Below, one piece after another: positions 10,662 through 22,152 of a DNA stretch of 64,000 nucleotides. The notes below the pieces were generated by a model. It did no database searches. It had not been told where the DNA came from and saw nothing but the letters and a program-made list of their open reading frames with translations. The first letter of the stretch is position 1, and every line of letters begins with the position of its first letter. The DNA is taken from assembly GCA_963682055.1 (NCBI GenBank), contig OY821746.1, positions 17,969,992 to 18,033,991 on the forward strand, given 5' to 3'. Both the position numbers and the translations under genes were made by a program. The stretch comes from Primula veris (lineage: Eukaryota > Streptophyta > Magnoliopsida > Ericales > Primulaceae).

Positions 10662-12470
10662 CAATCCCAATCATTCTAGTTTCACCAGACACTTACATTC
10701 AAAAGGAAATAAGGCCTAACTTTTTTTTAGGTAGAGCTGTTAATTTTGAAGTAGAACTTAATTATTATTACACATCCAAATTATGAAATCTGTATAATGT
10801 TGAATATATCAAACTAATGAACATGATACCTGCCACGTGGATGGCCTCCAGTGGTCTACTCCAGTTTTATGCAACTTGAACTTACTTTTTGCTATACATT
10901 CATCCTCTTTAGTTTTGTTGTATATAATTCAAAATTGCTAAGGGTTCATGAACACATATATTACCTGCTCCTTTGTTGATAAATAAATATGCCAAAATAC
11001 CTAAATTTTTAATCATTAATTTTTTCATATCTAAATTGCAAAAAAAAAAAATCTAAAAATTCCGTCATATAGTTCTAACCATGAACTATATGATTGATTT
11101 TTGAAAGAATTTTTTTTCTGACAATTTACATATGAGAAAATTGATGATCAAAAAATTACACGTATTTTTATAATTGACACTTACTTAGGAACGGATGAAG
11201 CATACGATACAAGCTACTGGCTAGCTTTAGTGAAATATTTTAATCTGTAGATTCAATATTCTTAGTCATGCATGAACTATGAAGCATGTATCTTCTTGTG
11301 CAGAAATTAGTTGCTGTCTCTCTTAAGAAAAAAAGGTGTTAAGAATAAATTATAATAGGTGTAAAATTTAAGCATATGATTAAACAAGACTGTCACACTA
11401 ACATGCGAGGATTGTTTGGCTGCAAGCTTTTATGCCGATAAATTGACTTCTTTAGACTAAGAGAGAAATTGATTTTCAACATAAATTTCAGTTTTCATAG
11501 GCCAGATAACCAGAAAAGCTTCGGTGATAAGGTAGTTAACCAAGTGCAACACATTGAATGAGCTATAGAAACAAAGGAAAAAAAAAGTCAAGGTTTTAAA
11601 CTATACCATCACAAGTTTTAACGACGACCTATAAAAAAGAACAAATAAATACTGTGAGAGTATAACAATCGAGCCAAAAAGCGACCACAAAATTCAAATA
11701 AATATTCTGCTTTGATGAGGAACATAGTGGGAAACAGCAGTGTGTAATCTCTCAAGATCTGATCAATACAAGGCAGCATAGAACCAAGATTTTCATTAAA
11801 ATACTTCAATAATCCACCATATTTACTTAAAAGCTGCAACCCAACAAGTGATTGTATGTTTAGAAGAATGGTACATGTCCCCGTAGACGATTCTGCTGTA
11901 CACCCTTCCATTTTACTTCTCTATGTAACTCGAATCATTTTTAAGGTTCGCAAATATAAATCTATGACCTAGTACACTGTACAAGCTAGCAATTTCCATT
12001 AAAAAATACTTTAATGTTGTAGTTCGTATTCATATGCTTATAATTTTTCTGGGCAAGAAAACTTTAAAAGGCTCAGATCGTAAGCTAGTTAATTTATACA
12101 ATGCATTGTCTAAGCAAAGAAGTCATCCTAAAACCCGCAATGAGACAAGCTGCAATGAAAGATGTGTACAACAATCAATCAAAAAGACATATCGGGTAAA
12201 ACCGAAGTAACATACAGTAATAACGCAGAAATGAAAATTGACTGATAGTTTACGTCACAAAAACCCACAAACTGAAAAAGTTCCAACCATGACAGCAGAA
12301 AACTGTAAAATCACGAAGACAAGTCCACTCGAATAAACAAAACACAACAAATACATCCACAGGGTTGCAATAAGCTCACGTATTAAAGGAAAATAGGATC
12401 ATCTTCAAGTCTATGACAAAACTCAATGCTCAAGAACATGCTATTTTAGCATTACTGCGGATAGCTAGCC
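9781..12470. other. AT-rich intergenic sequence, nothing assigned
   Basis: It holds a (TA)n tract at 10613-10659 and a weak hairpin at about 11040-11160. It also has a minus-strand open frame of 97 codons (11618-11911) whose product has hydrophobic stretches but no recognised domain. No gene could be supported. Confidence 0.4.
10613..10659. repeat. (TA)n microsatellite
   Basis: A perfect TA dinucleotide run of about 46 bp. Confidence 0.95.
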
Positions 12471-12474
12471 TCAC

Positions 12475-12532
12475 AAGTCACGAAAGAACTGCTCCAGTGT
12501 TGCTCGTCCTTTCTCTAATCTTGCATCAAACA
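12475..12532 (-). CDS. Possible terminal exon, unknown gene
   Basis: On the minus strand the frame DARLEKGRATLEQFFRDL ends in TGA at 12475-12477. It is preceded by a plausible acceptor ('gatgcaag'). The charged, amphipathic composition looks like real protein and differs from the surrounding AT-rich translations. I do not recognise the family. The upstream exons may include the candidate at 13690-13762. Treat as a hypothesis. Confidence 0.2.
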
Positions 12533-12628
12533 AACAGATACAATATGAATTAATATGACATTATGATGATAGTTGTAATGATTGTGAGTCTGTGACAAAT
12601 GTAAAGATACCGGTAAGTGAATCCATTT

Positions 12629-13236
12629 TTGTTGTCTTGAAAAATTCAAGGCAGTCTGTCTTGAATTTTTCAGGCAACAAAAATATGTAATTTTGTATGT
12701 TACATTTTTATTTTAATGTTTTGGAATCAACATCACGATTAACACTACCGTGAATCTAGTCCATTATTATTTAGGCTGTGTCACATACTAAAATATAACA
12801 CATATTAATGAATCCAAAAATATATACCCTAAAATTAATTCAAAATTAAAACTAAAAACTACTAAAAACCTAACACATGTTAATGAACCCAAAAATATCT
12901 AACATAAAATTAATTTAAAATTAAAATAAAAAAATATTGTTGGTTGACACACCCTAAATAATAGTACATTTTGAAATGAACACTGAACGATTAACACTAT
13001 CGTGAATCTAGTACACTATTATTTTGGTTGTATCACATAGTAAAAACCTAACACCTATCAATGAAGCCATAAATATACTAAATGGATCCAAACCGGATTG
13101 ATTTTTGCTGCCTTGAATAATCAAGACAGGCTGCAGTCAAAACCAATCCCTAGTAAGGCCGCCTTGTGCATTGCATTACACGAGACCACGATTCGCTGAA
13201 AGTAACATGATTGATTCGCTGAAAGTAACATGATTC
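12629..13236. repeat. Hairpins and direct repeats, MITE-like cluster
   Basis: A hairpin near 12632-12682 pairs 'gtcttgaaaaattcaag' with 'cttgaatttttcagg'. A related hairpin lies near 13110-13135. Between them an element of about 80 bp beginning 'cgattaacac' is repeated directly (12736-12815 and 12988-13065). At 13191-13236 a 23-bp unit, 'attcgctgaaagtaacatg' plus 4 bases, is tandemly duplicated. This could be the remains of a small DNA transposon. Confidence 0.4.
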
Positions 13237-13689
13237 GTCCTTTATATAATCAAAATTTCAATTAAAATTCTAATATATTGCTAGTTGGAAATATCTCGCA
13301 AAAATGAAAGTCTTTGTTTTAACTTTTCCAATCATCTAGCAACTTTATTTCTTGGATACTAGCCCAAATCCGTTTTTCAAGTTAATATTATCATAGTAGT
13401 AATATTCCCAGACAACTTATTTCATCTGTTTGAAATACTATCGTTCATTTATTTTCGAAATACCATCGTTGGTCAAAAAATCTTATAAGAGTAAATAAAT
13501 TTGATCCAGTGTTATTAATTATTACATAGAAAGAAAAACTAATAGGGTACTAAATGATTTGTTTCCCCTTCTTAATTGCTAATTAACTTGAACTTGTTTT
13601 ATACAAATACATAGTATATACTGAAAGTCCGGAATATTTCATTTACAAACAACAAGCTATACACGAATCCCATCTTATATTGGCAAATA

Positions 13690-13762
13690 AGTTGGTGATG
13701 TACCTGTTGGAAGAAGCTTCTCAAATGATATGCTCTCCTTTTGATAAGTTGGTTTCACACAA
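13690..13762 (-). CDS. Possible internal exon, unknown gene
   Basis: On the minus strand the frame CVKPTYQKESISFEKLLPTG lies between a candidate acceptor ('caaatag') and a strong donor (CAG|GTACAT near 13700). It has no known domain. It is listed because the splice-like edges and composition fit an exon. It may belong with 12475-12532. Confidence 0.2.
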
Positions 13763-15004
13763 AACGAAGACTATTTGAATGAATCCAAAAAAACAGGGAC
13801 AAATAGATAAATGAAAAAAACTGTGGTGGAAGTTGTAAGAATCTTTCATGTCTTATGCAAGTGTGTTTAGCAAGTCTATGACTGAAAACCATGAAAAGCA
13901 CACATGTAACCACAATATATTTTATTTTGCAAGACTATGGGACCCACTGAATGTGTGGTTATAAGATGAGTTGAAGGACTCCTCTTGGAGGACCAAATAA
14001 TTTCTCGTCACAGAGACTTATTACATACCAATATATATAAATATAAAGAGTTTAATAATAACGAAGCATATTGGCAAATCAAATGTGCATGAAAATATTT
14101 GATTTGACTTTGCAACTCCTATGAACATGTCATAGTGCAAGTTCAGTTAACATAACAGAGCTGAAAACATAAGCAAAGTCTAAATTCTCATTATCAGACA
14201 TCACCTTATGTTGAACTCGTATTTCAGATTTTCTTTTTGATGCATGTGTTTTTTCTTCTAACTTTCCATTACATGTTTTACCAAACATTTATGAAGTAAC
14301 AACTGGAAACTGAAACAATCAATTTATACTGTTCATACTTGATACGAAGTATTAAATCGGTACTTAGTATAGATAACTTCTTTATCTAACCTTGAGATTC
14401 ACAATGTCAATGAGCTGACAACTGAGGTTGTGTATTTGTATTTAAAGAGAGAAATTGAAACGAGGAATTGTTTACGTCATGGCAGTAATGCAAGTGTGAC
14501 AACCTTGATTCCAAAATCCAAATGCTAAATGAGTCAAATCATTTGTGAAGAAATCGATTTGAAGACAGAAGAGAGAGAGAAAAGGGGGGGGAGTGAAGAG
14601 TAAATGAAATTACATGGAATGCATTTGAAAACCAAAGGAGTTAAGTGAAATTTTTGGAAACTCAGGGACTCTTTTGCAATTCCCATTAGCTGTGGCTTGG
14701 CCAACAGTTCAGCCCTACCACTCTGTATAACGCTTCTAATGGACTCCTTTGTGGGTTATGAAAAATGATGATGTTATTTTTCCTTTACACACAAATAATG
14801 GAGAAAAGGACAACACTTACGTAGTTCGGAATAGGGGAAGTATCCACTACATACACGGAAATCTCATAATTCTAACACGCACTTTGTGACTAGATTCAGT
14901 ACCGGACATATTGTTACTTACTACGAAACTACCAAGAAACCACAAGGAACTAGTTTTAAGTGATAAATGCCGAAACATGAAAATTAGTCATTATATACAC
15001 AATA
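13763..15004. other. No recognised gene
   Basis: AT-rich sequence with a polypurine run near 14569-14597 (gagagagagaaaagggggggga). Nothing coding could be assigned. Confidence 0.4.
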
Positions 15005-15962
15005 TCATACCTCATTATCGCTGCCACCATCATCCTTGTTCTCCTTAAGGCGCGTAGTTCCACCCTCTTTGATGATGGGTAACTTCATGGCCCCGAAAGG
15101 TGTATCGGCATCTATTTTTCCTTTTATATAGTATACCCAGTACCCCTTCCCCTAATCATGTCCCAAACAGCAGAACCAAAATCCTTGGGCCTGAAAGTTA
15201 TTGGTATATAAAAAAAAACAAATTCTATTCTTATCAATTTTCATAGGCTCTTTCATATCTGCCCCACCAATGATCACATCTGATAACCACAGCTCAAAAT
15301 CGATATCATTAAGCCCCAACTCGAAATCATTTTTGTTCTCAAGTTTCATATGAAGAACCGCAACCGTTTCTTCGAAAGAAAATCTCTGGAATTTGATCTT
15401 CACCAGGTCGACATCGGGCTTATAAGGGATGGGAATTTCTCCCGTTTTCTCAAGAGGTAAAGTAAGCCTGCCAAATATAGGCACATCGACTATAAGGTCA
15501 ACTTTGACTCTGTACGGGATAATGCTCCCAGGCTTAATTTCATTATAAGTATTTTTTATGTCACTGTAAATCAAAGTAAGGGGTATTTTAATAGTTTCGG
15601 ACCCATGAGCATGGATTGCTCCAGCATCTGGAATTAAACCTGAAAGCTGAAACTAATTTCCTCCCATCGCTCTCAATTAAGTAATTTATGTCAATAAGAG
15701 GGATAGGTATCGGGTTTGGGTTTTTCACGAGAATATCGACAACTATATCTGCCTTCTCGAGATTGATACATGTGATGTGGATCTCTGCCAGATCAGCGGT
15801 TGGTTTGCCAAATGCAATAGTTTCCTCAATCTTCTCGCCGATATCATGCATGAAATCTTTAACTTTGTCCATAAATCCACCTTTCCCCTCCTCCTTGTCT
15901 TCCTCATGTTTTTTTCCCTTCAAACCCCTTTCTGAGATTTCGGGATTATCAGAAGAAGCCAT
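15005..15962 (-). pseudogene. LEA14-type (LEA_2) desiccation-related protein, frameshifted
   Basis: Family: LEA_2 / LEA14 water-stress-hypersensitivity proteins, cytosolic and atypical beta-rich LEA proteins of about 310-320 residues with two tandem domains. The start is ATG at 15960-15962 (MASSDNPEI), after a good acceptor 'ttttgtttag'. It then runs through a Lys/Glu-rich N-terminus, GFMDKVKDFMHDIGEKIEE, FGKPTADLAEIHI and VKNPNPIPIPLIDINYLIES. After a frameshift come GLIPDAGAIHAHGSETIKIP, IKPGSIIPYRVKVDLIVDVP, FGRLTLPLEKTGEIPIPY and FSFEETVAVLHMKLENKNDF. A second shift leads to ITFRPKDFGSAVWDMIRGRG, and a stop plus a third shift leads to DTPFGAMKLPI..EGGTTRL and an acidic tail ending at TGA 15005-15007. 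Lesions: a 7-nt insertion near 15640, a homopolymer shift near 15215, and TAA plus a shift near 15115. Confidence 0.85.
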
Positions 15963-16007
15963 TCCTAAACAAAACACATTCCAAAATGTTAGTAGCTAAG
16001 ATAAAGA

Positions 16008-16340
16008 GGTTAAGGGTATACGAAACAGACTATAAAAAAAGTAGGAAGATAAAAAGGCAACAAACAAAGAAATTCCAAGATCGATGCAAACTAAGCAGGC
16101 CCTGTAAGTCTTGTAAGTCTATAACAGATCATGCTAACTATCGTAAAACAGGTTAAGGGTATACGTAACAGACTAAAAAACAATTAGGTAAGATAAAGAG
16201 CCAACAAACAGAGAAGTAGCAAGATTTATGCGAAACTAAGCAAGCCCTGTAAGTCTATCACATATCACGACAACTTTAGTTTTGATTTTTAGCCCTGTAA
16301 GTCTATCACACATCACGCCAACTTTAGTATTGATTTTTAA
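16008..16340. repeat. Tandem duplications
   Basis: A block of about 105 bp starting 'ggttaagggtatacg' at 16008 recurs at 16151. Both copies end in 'gccctgtaagtct'. A second, shorter duplication, 'gccctgtaagtctatcaca' and following bases, lies at about 16244-16291 and 16292-16340. The segment would be in the 5' flank or first intron of the LEA_2 sequence. Confidence 0.6.
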
Positions 16341-18780
16341 TCTTGTCCATCATATACCTAGACTAATACACCTTTTTGCTGAACTGAGCTATAGAAAATT
16401 CATGCACGAAGCGTCATAACCAAATCTAAATTTAAATAAAAGAAAAACACCAGCGGTTCCTTCTTGCACTCATCCATTAGATTGATTAACATTTTAAAAC
16501 TTTACCTTACAGCTAACAAACCAAAAGGACAAACAAGCAAAAAGACCCCGGCAACATGCAAAACAATGAAGCTAAAAAGTATTTAGCTTCATCTAAAAAA
16601 CTTACTCATTAACTGTGTTCTTTCGTCAATTACTGGCTGTCTGTTCAAAATACGACGGTAGCAGATAAAATATTAAACATGTAACCTTGGTAAAATACAT
16701 TTACTTAACTGCATAAGGCCGAGAATGTTGGGAATTTGCACACGCAAATTTCAGTAGGCAGAATAAATTAAAAGATTAATTAATTTAAAAGAAAGCAACA
16801 ATAATACACTCATCAAACAAATTCAAGCGGTTTGCCAAATCAGTTACATGCATGAACTGGTTTCATGATCTCCTTACAGTTCAACAGCCTCTTACTAATC
16901 TCTCTACACAACTCCCTCACTCGTGTACATCTTTTTACAAGACAACATAGAGTTATATGTTTACGCGATCCATAGAGATTTAGGATAATGGATTTTTAAG
17001 CTATAAAGGAAAGATACCGAAAAAGAACAAACATAGTCCTAATAGCCACACAAAAAAAAACTCAAATTAATTACTAAGAGAATTGGGATCCACAACACAA
17101 TACCTATTAAGTAAATTGAGATGTACTTTCTTATTATTAGATTTAGTTTTCTTATATATTCTTGAGAGGTACATTTCCCCCAAAAAAAGATTTAAGTACA
17201 GTCAAGGCTATGCAGAGAGTAATAAGTATCACTTCTTTGGCTAGAACATTTAAGCGAAACTGACCTTTGAGCTAAGAGAAAAACTGAACTGATGTAACTT
17301 AAAGATACAAAATATTTTGTACCCAGAAGAAGGAAACTCTAAGCTTAAAAAGTTATTGCAACTCTGTTTCAAAAGTCGCCGTTTTGTTCACCTAGGCCTC
17401 ACCTAGGCGCCAGGACTTGGTCTACCGCCCCGATTAATACCGACGCTTTGATATGGGTCAAACCCGAGTCAACCAGTCAAGCATGTCAACCGGATGAGAA
17501 TAGGTGATTTTAAAAAAATAAATTATAAATGCTTAATTCAAAAAACACGTTGATATTCAATCAAAATTTGCACTTCAAATAAATCTTTATGTTTAATTAG
17601 GTTCTATTCGCCTATAGATATATTATTTACATACCTTTTGTAAATTCTTAATACTATATTCATAAAATAATTATATATAAATGCTTAATTTAGGATAAAA
17701 TTAACAACAGTTGTAAAAAAGAAGAATTTGATTATAAAAAGCAATATTGAGAATCCAAACAAAAAAACCTTAAAAATAGTTTAAATATGATTTTCTTGCC
17801 TAGGACCGGCCTATCACCTAGGCCCCCAGATCCCACCTCATGCCTTTAGTCCGCCTAACGAATTTTGAAATCTTTATAAGTACAAATGTTATGAAAAGCC
17901 TGAGCTAAAATCTGCATCAAAATAAAAAATAAAAAATAAAAACCGGTGGAGCTGTATGCTTGCAGATTTTAGACCAATTATTTACCTTTTTTATTACTTA
18001 TAAAGTGCAGTGCATTTGGTTGGCCAAACTAGCTAACCTTTTATGCATTTCTGTCCAGAAAGTTAGACCTAATATTGTTTTGTCTACAATATAAGTATTT
18101 CTATTTGAGATTCAACTTGAAGAAAATTTAGCTTTTTTCAGGTCAAAAAATGCCAAACAACTCAAAAACAAATCGGATCATACGGTGGTCAACCAGATGC
18201 AGTATAACTAACTCAAAACCAAAAAGTAATAATATAGAAAACAGTTAATAGGGTGCAAAATAACAGGCCCTTAATGTAAACTATGACATAGGAGCATAAT
18301 ATTAAAGGGGTTAGAAGAAGAAACAAATGATGATTAAAAGCATTCAACACCCAAAACTGTTTGTAAATAATAACTTAAAAAGATTTATATCTTTTATGTC
18401 GCTAAACAAAACAAAAAACAAGCACAGTAAGTAAATAGAGCTACTAAAATAAAATTATATTAAAAGGAGGAGAAAAAGAGAGTTACAAGCAGAACCAAAG
18501 TCGATAATTCAGATACCAGAAAATGATTTGTAATTACTAGTTTTATGTGTTTGTTTTGGATAAATAATTAGAAGAATGGAATACCTTTGAAGATGTTTGG
18601 AGTCACTGAGTGATCGGTTTCTAATTATAAAATGATTTTTCAGTCTCTTTTCTTTTTATTCCGGATATAACTCTATTCAAAATTAATTACATCCGTCTCC
18701 TTTCCTGGCCTCTTTTACATTCAAAATTAGCTTCAAAACTATATATATATATATTTTAAAAAGTTGAAAAATATACTTTT
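16341..18780. other. No recognised gene; possible remote 5' UTR exon of LEA_2
   Basis: The LEA_2 start is preceded by an acceptor-like 'ttttgtttag', and a minus-strand donor-like 'caaag|gtattc' occurs near 18585. A 5' UTR intron of about 2.6 kb is therefore conceivable. Otherwise the sequence is AT-rich with a MITE-like block at 17367-17870. Confidence 0.25.
17367..17870. mobile_element. Probable small DNA transposon
   Basis: The ends match as inverted repeats: 'tttcaaaagtcgccg' at 17367 and 'cgaattttgaaa' finishing at 17870. GC-rich subterminal motifs of the cctaggc type occur at both ends (17391-17410 and 17800-17825) around an AT-rich interior. No clear target duplication was identified. 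Confidence 0.4.
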
Positions 18781-18984
18781 TGTTGTAATACACTATTAAC
18801 TACGTATATCGGGAGACAGAGGTAGAGAGAGGGGAGAACAGTATAATTTTTATTAATGAAGGAATATCTGAAATGAATGTCAAATATAAGACCCCTAGCC
18901 CTCTTTATATAGATAGAGGGTTAGGGTTACAAGCCCATCTGGGCCCATTAAGTAAAAGCCCAAGAGTCCAATAATCTTACAACA
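18781..18984 (-). repeat. 3' LTR of copia A
   Basis: A 204-bp terminal repeat. On the minus strand it contains a TATA-like 'ctatataaagaggg' near 18900-18915. Confidence 0.9.
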
Positions 18985-19369
18985 CTCCCCCTTTGGACGT
19001 CTTGAATTCTTCGTCTTCATGCAGTCGATCTGAGTCGAGTTCATTCGCAGTGCTAAACTCATAAAAACCTTAAGGCCGGAAAACCCAGTGTGGAACAAAA
19101 CCGGTACCTAGGAGAAACTGTGTAGCCGAATGATATAGGCCGAAATATCATGTAAGTAACTAACCACAAAATAGTGTGCCTCATCAAAACCTTGTCAGAG
19201 CAAACCCAATGGGAAAATCTCTGATCGAAGGAAAAAGAGTGCAACAATGGTAGTAGTAGGGATCAACCACAAAACAGGTGCCTCATCAAAACCTTGCTAG
19301 AGTAAACCCAGTGGGAAAAACCTCTAGTCGAAGGACAAAAGAGTACACAGTGGTAAGAAGTATACAACA

Positions 19370-19760
19370 GGATACTCCCCCTAATTTCGGCAATCTTAAG
19401 TGAGGTATGATGGGAACGTGTCTCGCTAAAAACCTTGTCAAGGAAAACCCAGTGGGAAAAAACCTTGGTCTAAGGACAAAAAAGAGTACACGAGCATGCG
19501 ACTGGATGCTCCCCCTCACTTGCACACGATAGGGTACGAAGATTTCGACTAAGTGGTAATTAGTGCAATAAACATTCACCTGGATGCTCCCCCTCACTTG
19601 CACACGACTGGGTGCAAAGATTTCATATTCCAAGAAAGAGTACGAGCATTCGACTGGATGCCTCATTTACTTACATACGACTGGATGCAAGAAAATCTAA
19701 CGTGGAATAGAACGAGCATTCAACTGGATGCTCTTAAACTTCATTTGTGAAGATTAATTT
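19370..19760 (-). repeat. Multiplied polypurine tracts and degenerate repeats in copia A 3' region
   Basis: Reading the minus strand, the motif GGGGGAG(C/T)AT recurs at about 19374-19384, 19508-19517 and 19587-19597, in addition to the true tract at the LTR edge. The copies sit in degenerate repeats with phrases like 'aacccagtgggaaaa' and 'gcatccagtcg'. The same arrangement is seen in elements B and C. Confidence 0.7.
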
Positions 19761-19849
19761 CGGCGAGAAATGCTAAATAGCATAATGTAGTCATGTCTCT
19801 CTTGATCAATAACAACAAGTTGTCTTCTATGACAAGTGTTTTATCTGGA

Positions 19850-20200
19850 TCGTGAGACAGAACATATGTAATTCAAATATGACTAATACTAGCTCGAAGC
19901 CATATACACTCTCTAGTCGTCTCATAGAGCACGAATAGATCAGAGTGATTCACTTGGAGTCATTCCAAGACCTCCAAGATGTCGCCTTATTCCTAATGGT
20001 AAAGACATACCATGTTAGGAATATCCCTTATGCGGGTCTGATAAGTAACCAGCATCGGTATAACCGAAAAAGGGTTGCGTTAATTCGAGTACCGAAGGGG
20101 GTAGGTACACTCGATGACGCAAATGGGATAAACTAGCCCACTTCCAAAATTACCATAAGGTAAGGGAATGTGTCTTTAGTGCCATTTCGATGGCAGCGTG
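19850..20200 (-). pseudogene. Copia RNase H remnant (element A)
   Basis: The minus-strand translation gives TDAGYLSDPHKGYS (from about 20060), typical of the copia RNase H domain, and then YETTRECIWLRA (about 19940-19890). The frames between are shifted. Only fragments remain. Confidence 0.7.
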
Positions 20201-20599
20201 TTAGCGCGATGTTGTGTCGAGCTATACCATTCACAACAGACGAGATGTTCGTCCTAGTACATTAGACCAAGTACAATGATGCGCTTATTGTACTTAGATA
20301 TGAACATCATGGTTCAATATCTCTTTGTCGTCTCATCAGGGACGGACCGGGTCTATATCAATGTCTAGTGATCGAACGATCATGGGAGAATCTGACGACT
20401 TAGCGTCATGATGACTACAACATCATAACACCTTCTGGGTGTAGTCTGAATCATGGACTTAGATTCAATCTTTACGGGACTCGATCATCAGGTCGAGTCA
20501 CTACCGTGTCTTTCCAAGATCATTCATCGCGTAATAAAATACGCAAGGGCATAATACTTGTTCAAGTATCTCAAGCTAATCAAGTACTCACTTAGGCGG

Positions 20600-21000
20600 G
20601 TATACCACATCCGCTCGGATTATATTAATCCATATAGTGAACGTCTCATTTAATTGAGATCATGTTCCGTGGTCAGGAACTACTTGATTCAAGCATTATG
20701 AAGTCACACAGGGACCTTCATCTGTATCGCTTTGTCTAAATCCCCATAGAGATAAAACCATGACCACATTCATGGCTGCATACTCAGTTTTTCGGAAACT
20801 ACTAAACTAGTAAAGTAGGGGACTGTTATAATGTCCATTACGAGGAAATCAACCATCTCGTAATCAATTCCAAGGTGTGAGAGAAGACTTGCGCTACTAG
20901 GCGAGCATTCTACAATCTCATTATTCTCATCACTTTTCCTTACGAATAACCAAATAAACGAACTCGTTTAACATTGGTGGTGTTGGAACTACAGGTCCGA
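20600..21000 (-). pseudogene. Copia reverse transcriptase remnant (element A)
   Basis: The minus strand shows ARLVAQVFSHLGIDYEM (about 20910-20860), corresponding to the conserved 'KARLVAQGFSQ..G.DYEE' start of copia RT. Further degenerate RT-like sequence follows. It has many stops. Confidence 0.65.
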
Positions 21001-21321
21001 ACACACTTTCGCTAAGGAGTCTACTTGGATTGCAAGTTTCCATTAGTACAGTCTATTCTACGTTGACTTCAGGCAACGGTACATGGTTCTCTGTCATAAT
21101 TTGTTCATATTATCAGTCGTCACCGAATATATGAACAAGTAATCAATGACAGTCTCGTTTCGCTTCAATATCGTCTAAGATATCATGATCGACAGATATT
21201 TCGAGATTCTTAGGATGAGAAGGAAATCACACATCTCCTTGATCCTTTATAATCTCGTGCGACAAACGAGTTTCAGTTCACCACCTCTGGGGCCGAACGA
21301 ATTAAGAACCGGTCAACTTCC

Positions 21322-22152
21322 TCATATATTGGGAAGGATGACAGACTGACGGCCGACGGCAGCGTCCTTTGCTTGGCGGGTTCGGCCAAAGCAACGTGTT
21401 ACGACAGGAACACGGCGTCCGACAGGGACGTCTATCCTTGCAAGCATTTTGCAGCATGTATAAATGATCTCGTGACATCTCATAAAGTCATTAAATGCGT
21501 CTGGCATTTAGGTAGACTTGAGGGAGTCTATGCACTTACTTATCACTAAGTGCAGTTTTGGGGATCAAGCTAAGACTGAGTGGGTTATGCCACGTTATTT
21601 CACGTCGTTCCTTATCAACAGTAACGTGCAAATCTCCCCCTAACGACGGGGATAACAGTCTTAGCGATGTCACTTTCGCATATCATGCGGTAAAGAGATC
21701 GCTTGCCAAGGTTTCTCTATCAAATGATAGGCAGGAGATTCATAATCGACTTATGTCCCCTTCAGAGGTCCATATTTTGAACGCTAGAGCGGCTCAATCA
21801 AAATATTAATTAATCACTCTAAACACGCGTTAATATGAGACTTCTGGCTCATAACCAGTAACCAGCTGGTACGCATATGGTGTTTGAGTATCTATGGGCC
21901 TCATGACAGACCAATGCAGCAAAATAGCATAACCCCATACGGAAATATAAATCTTGGTGCGCAAGACCAAGAAATGCGTGCAATCATTTGCAGTCGCATC
22001 ATCAAGCTTTCCGTGAGTCCATTTTGGGTCTGAACATAATCGACAGGATGTTCAATTTCAATTTCCAAACTCAAGTAATTCAAATCGAAATTTCGATTAT
22101 TACTCTTCGGAATTATCAAGTCGACTAGACTTTTCAGGATAATCCGGATCAT
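21322..22152 (-). pseudogene. Copia integrase C-terminal part and IN-RT linker (element A)
   Basis: The frame 21901-22152 contains IEHPVDYVQTQNGLTESLM and RLQMIARISWS, matching the catalytic-core end of copia integrase, including the Glu of the DDE triad. The frame 21322-21507 contains MPDAFNDFM and ARIDVPVGRRVPVVTR, the usual linker before RT. The frames are separate, so the polyprotein is broken. Confidence 0.8.

Noticed and set aside
11618..11911. 97-codon minus-strand frame with hydrophobic stretches
   Set aside because: No recognised domain, no supporting splice sites or neighbours, and the length is not exceptional for a 64-kb AT-rich window.
21558..21809. 83-codon plus-strand frame, and its minus-strand relative at 51345-51635
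   Set aside because: Both are antisense to the copia pol region, whose sense strand shows the expected integrase and linker motifs.
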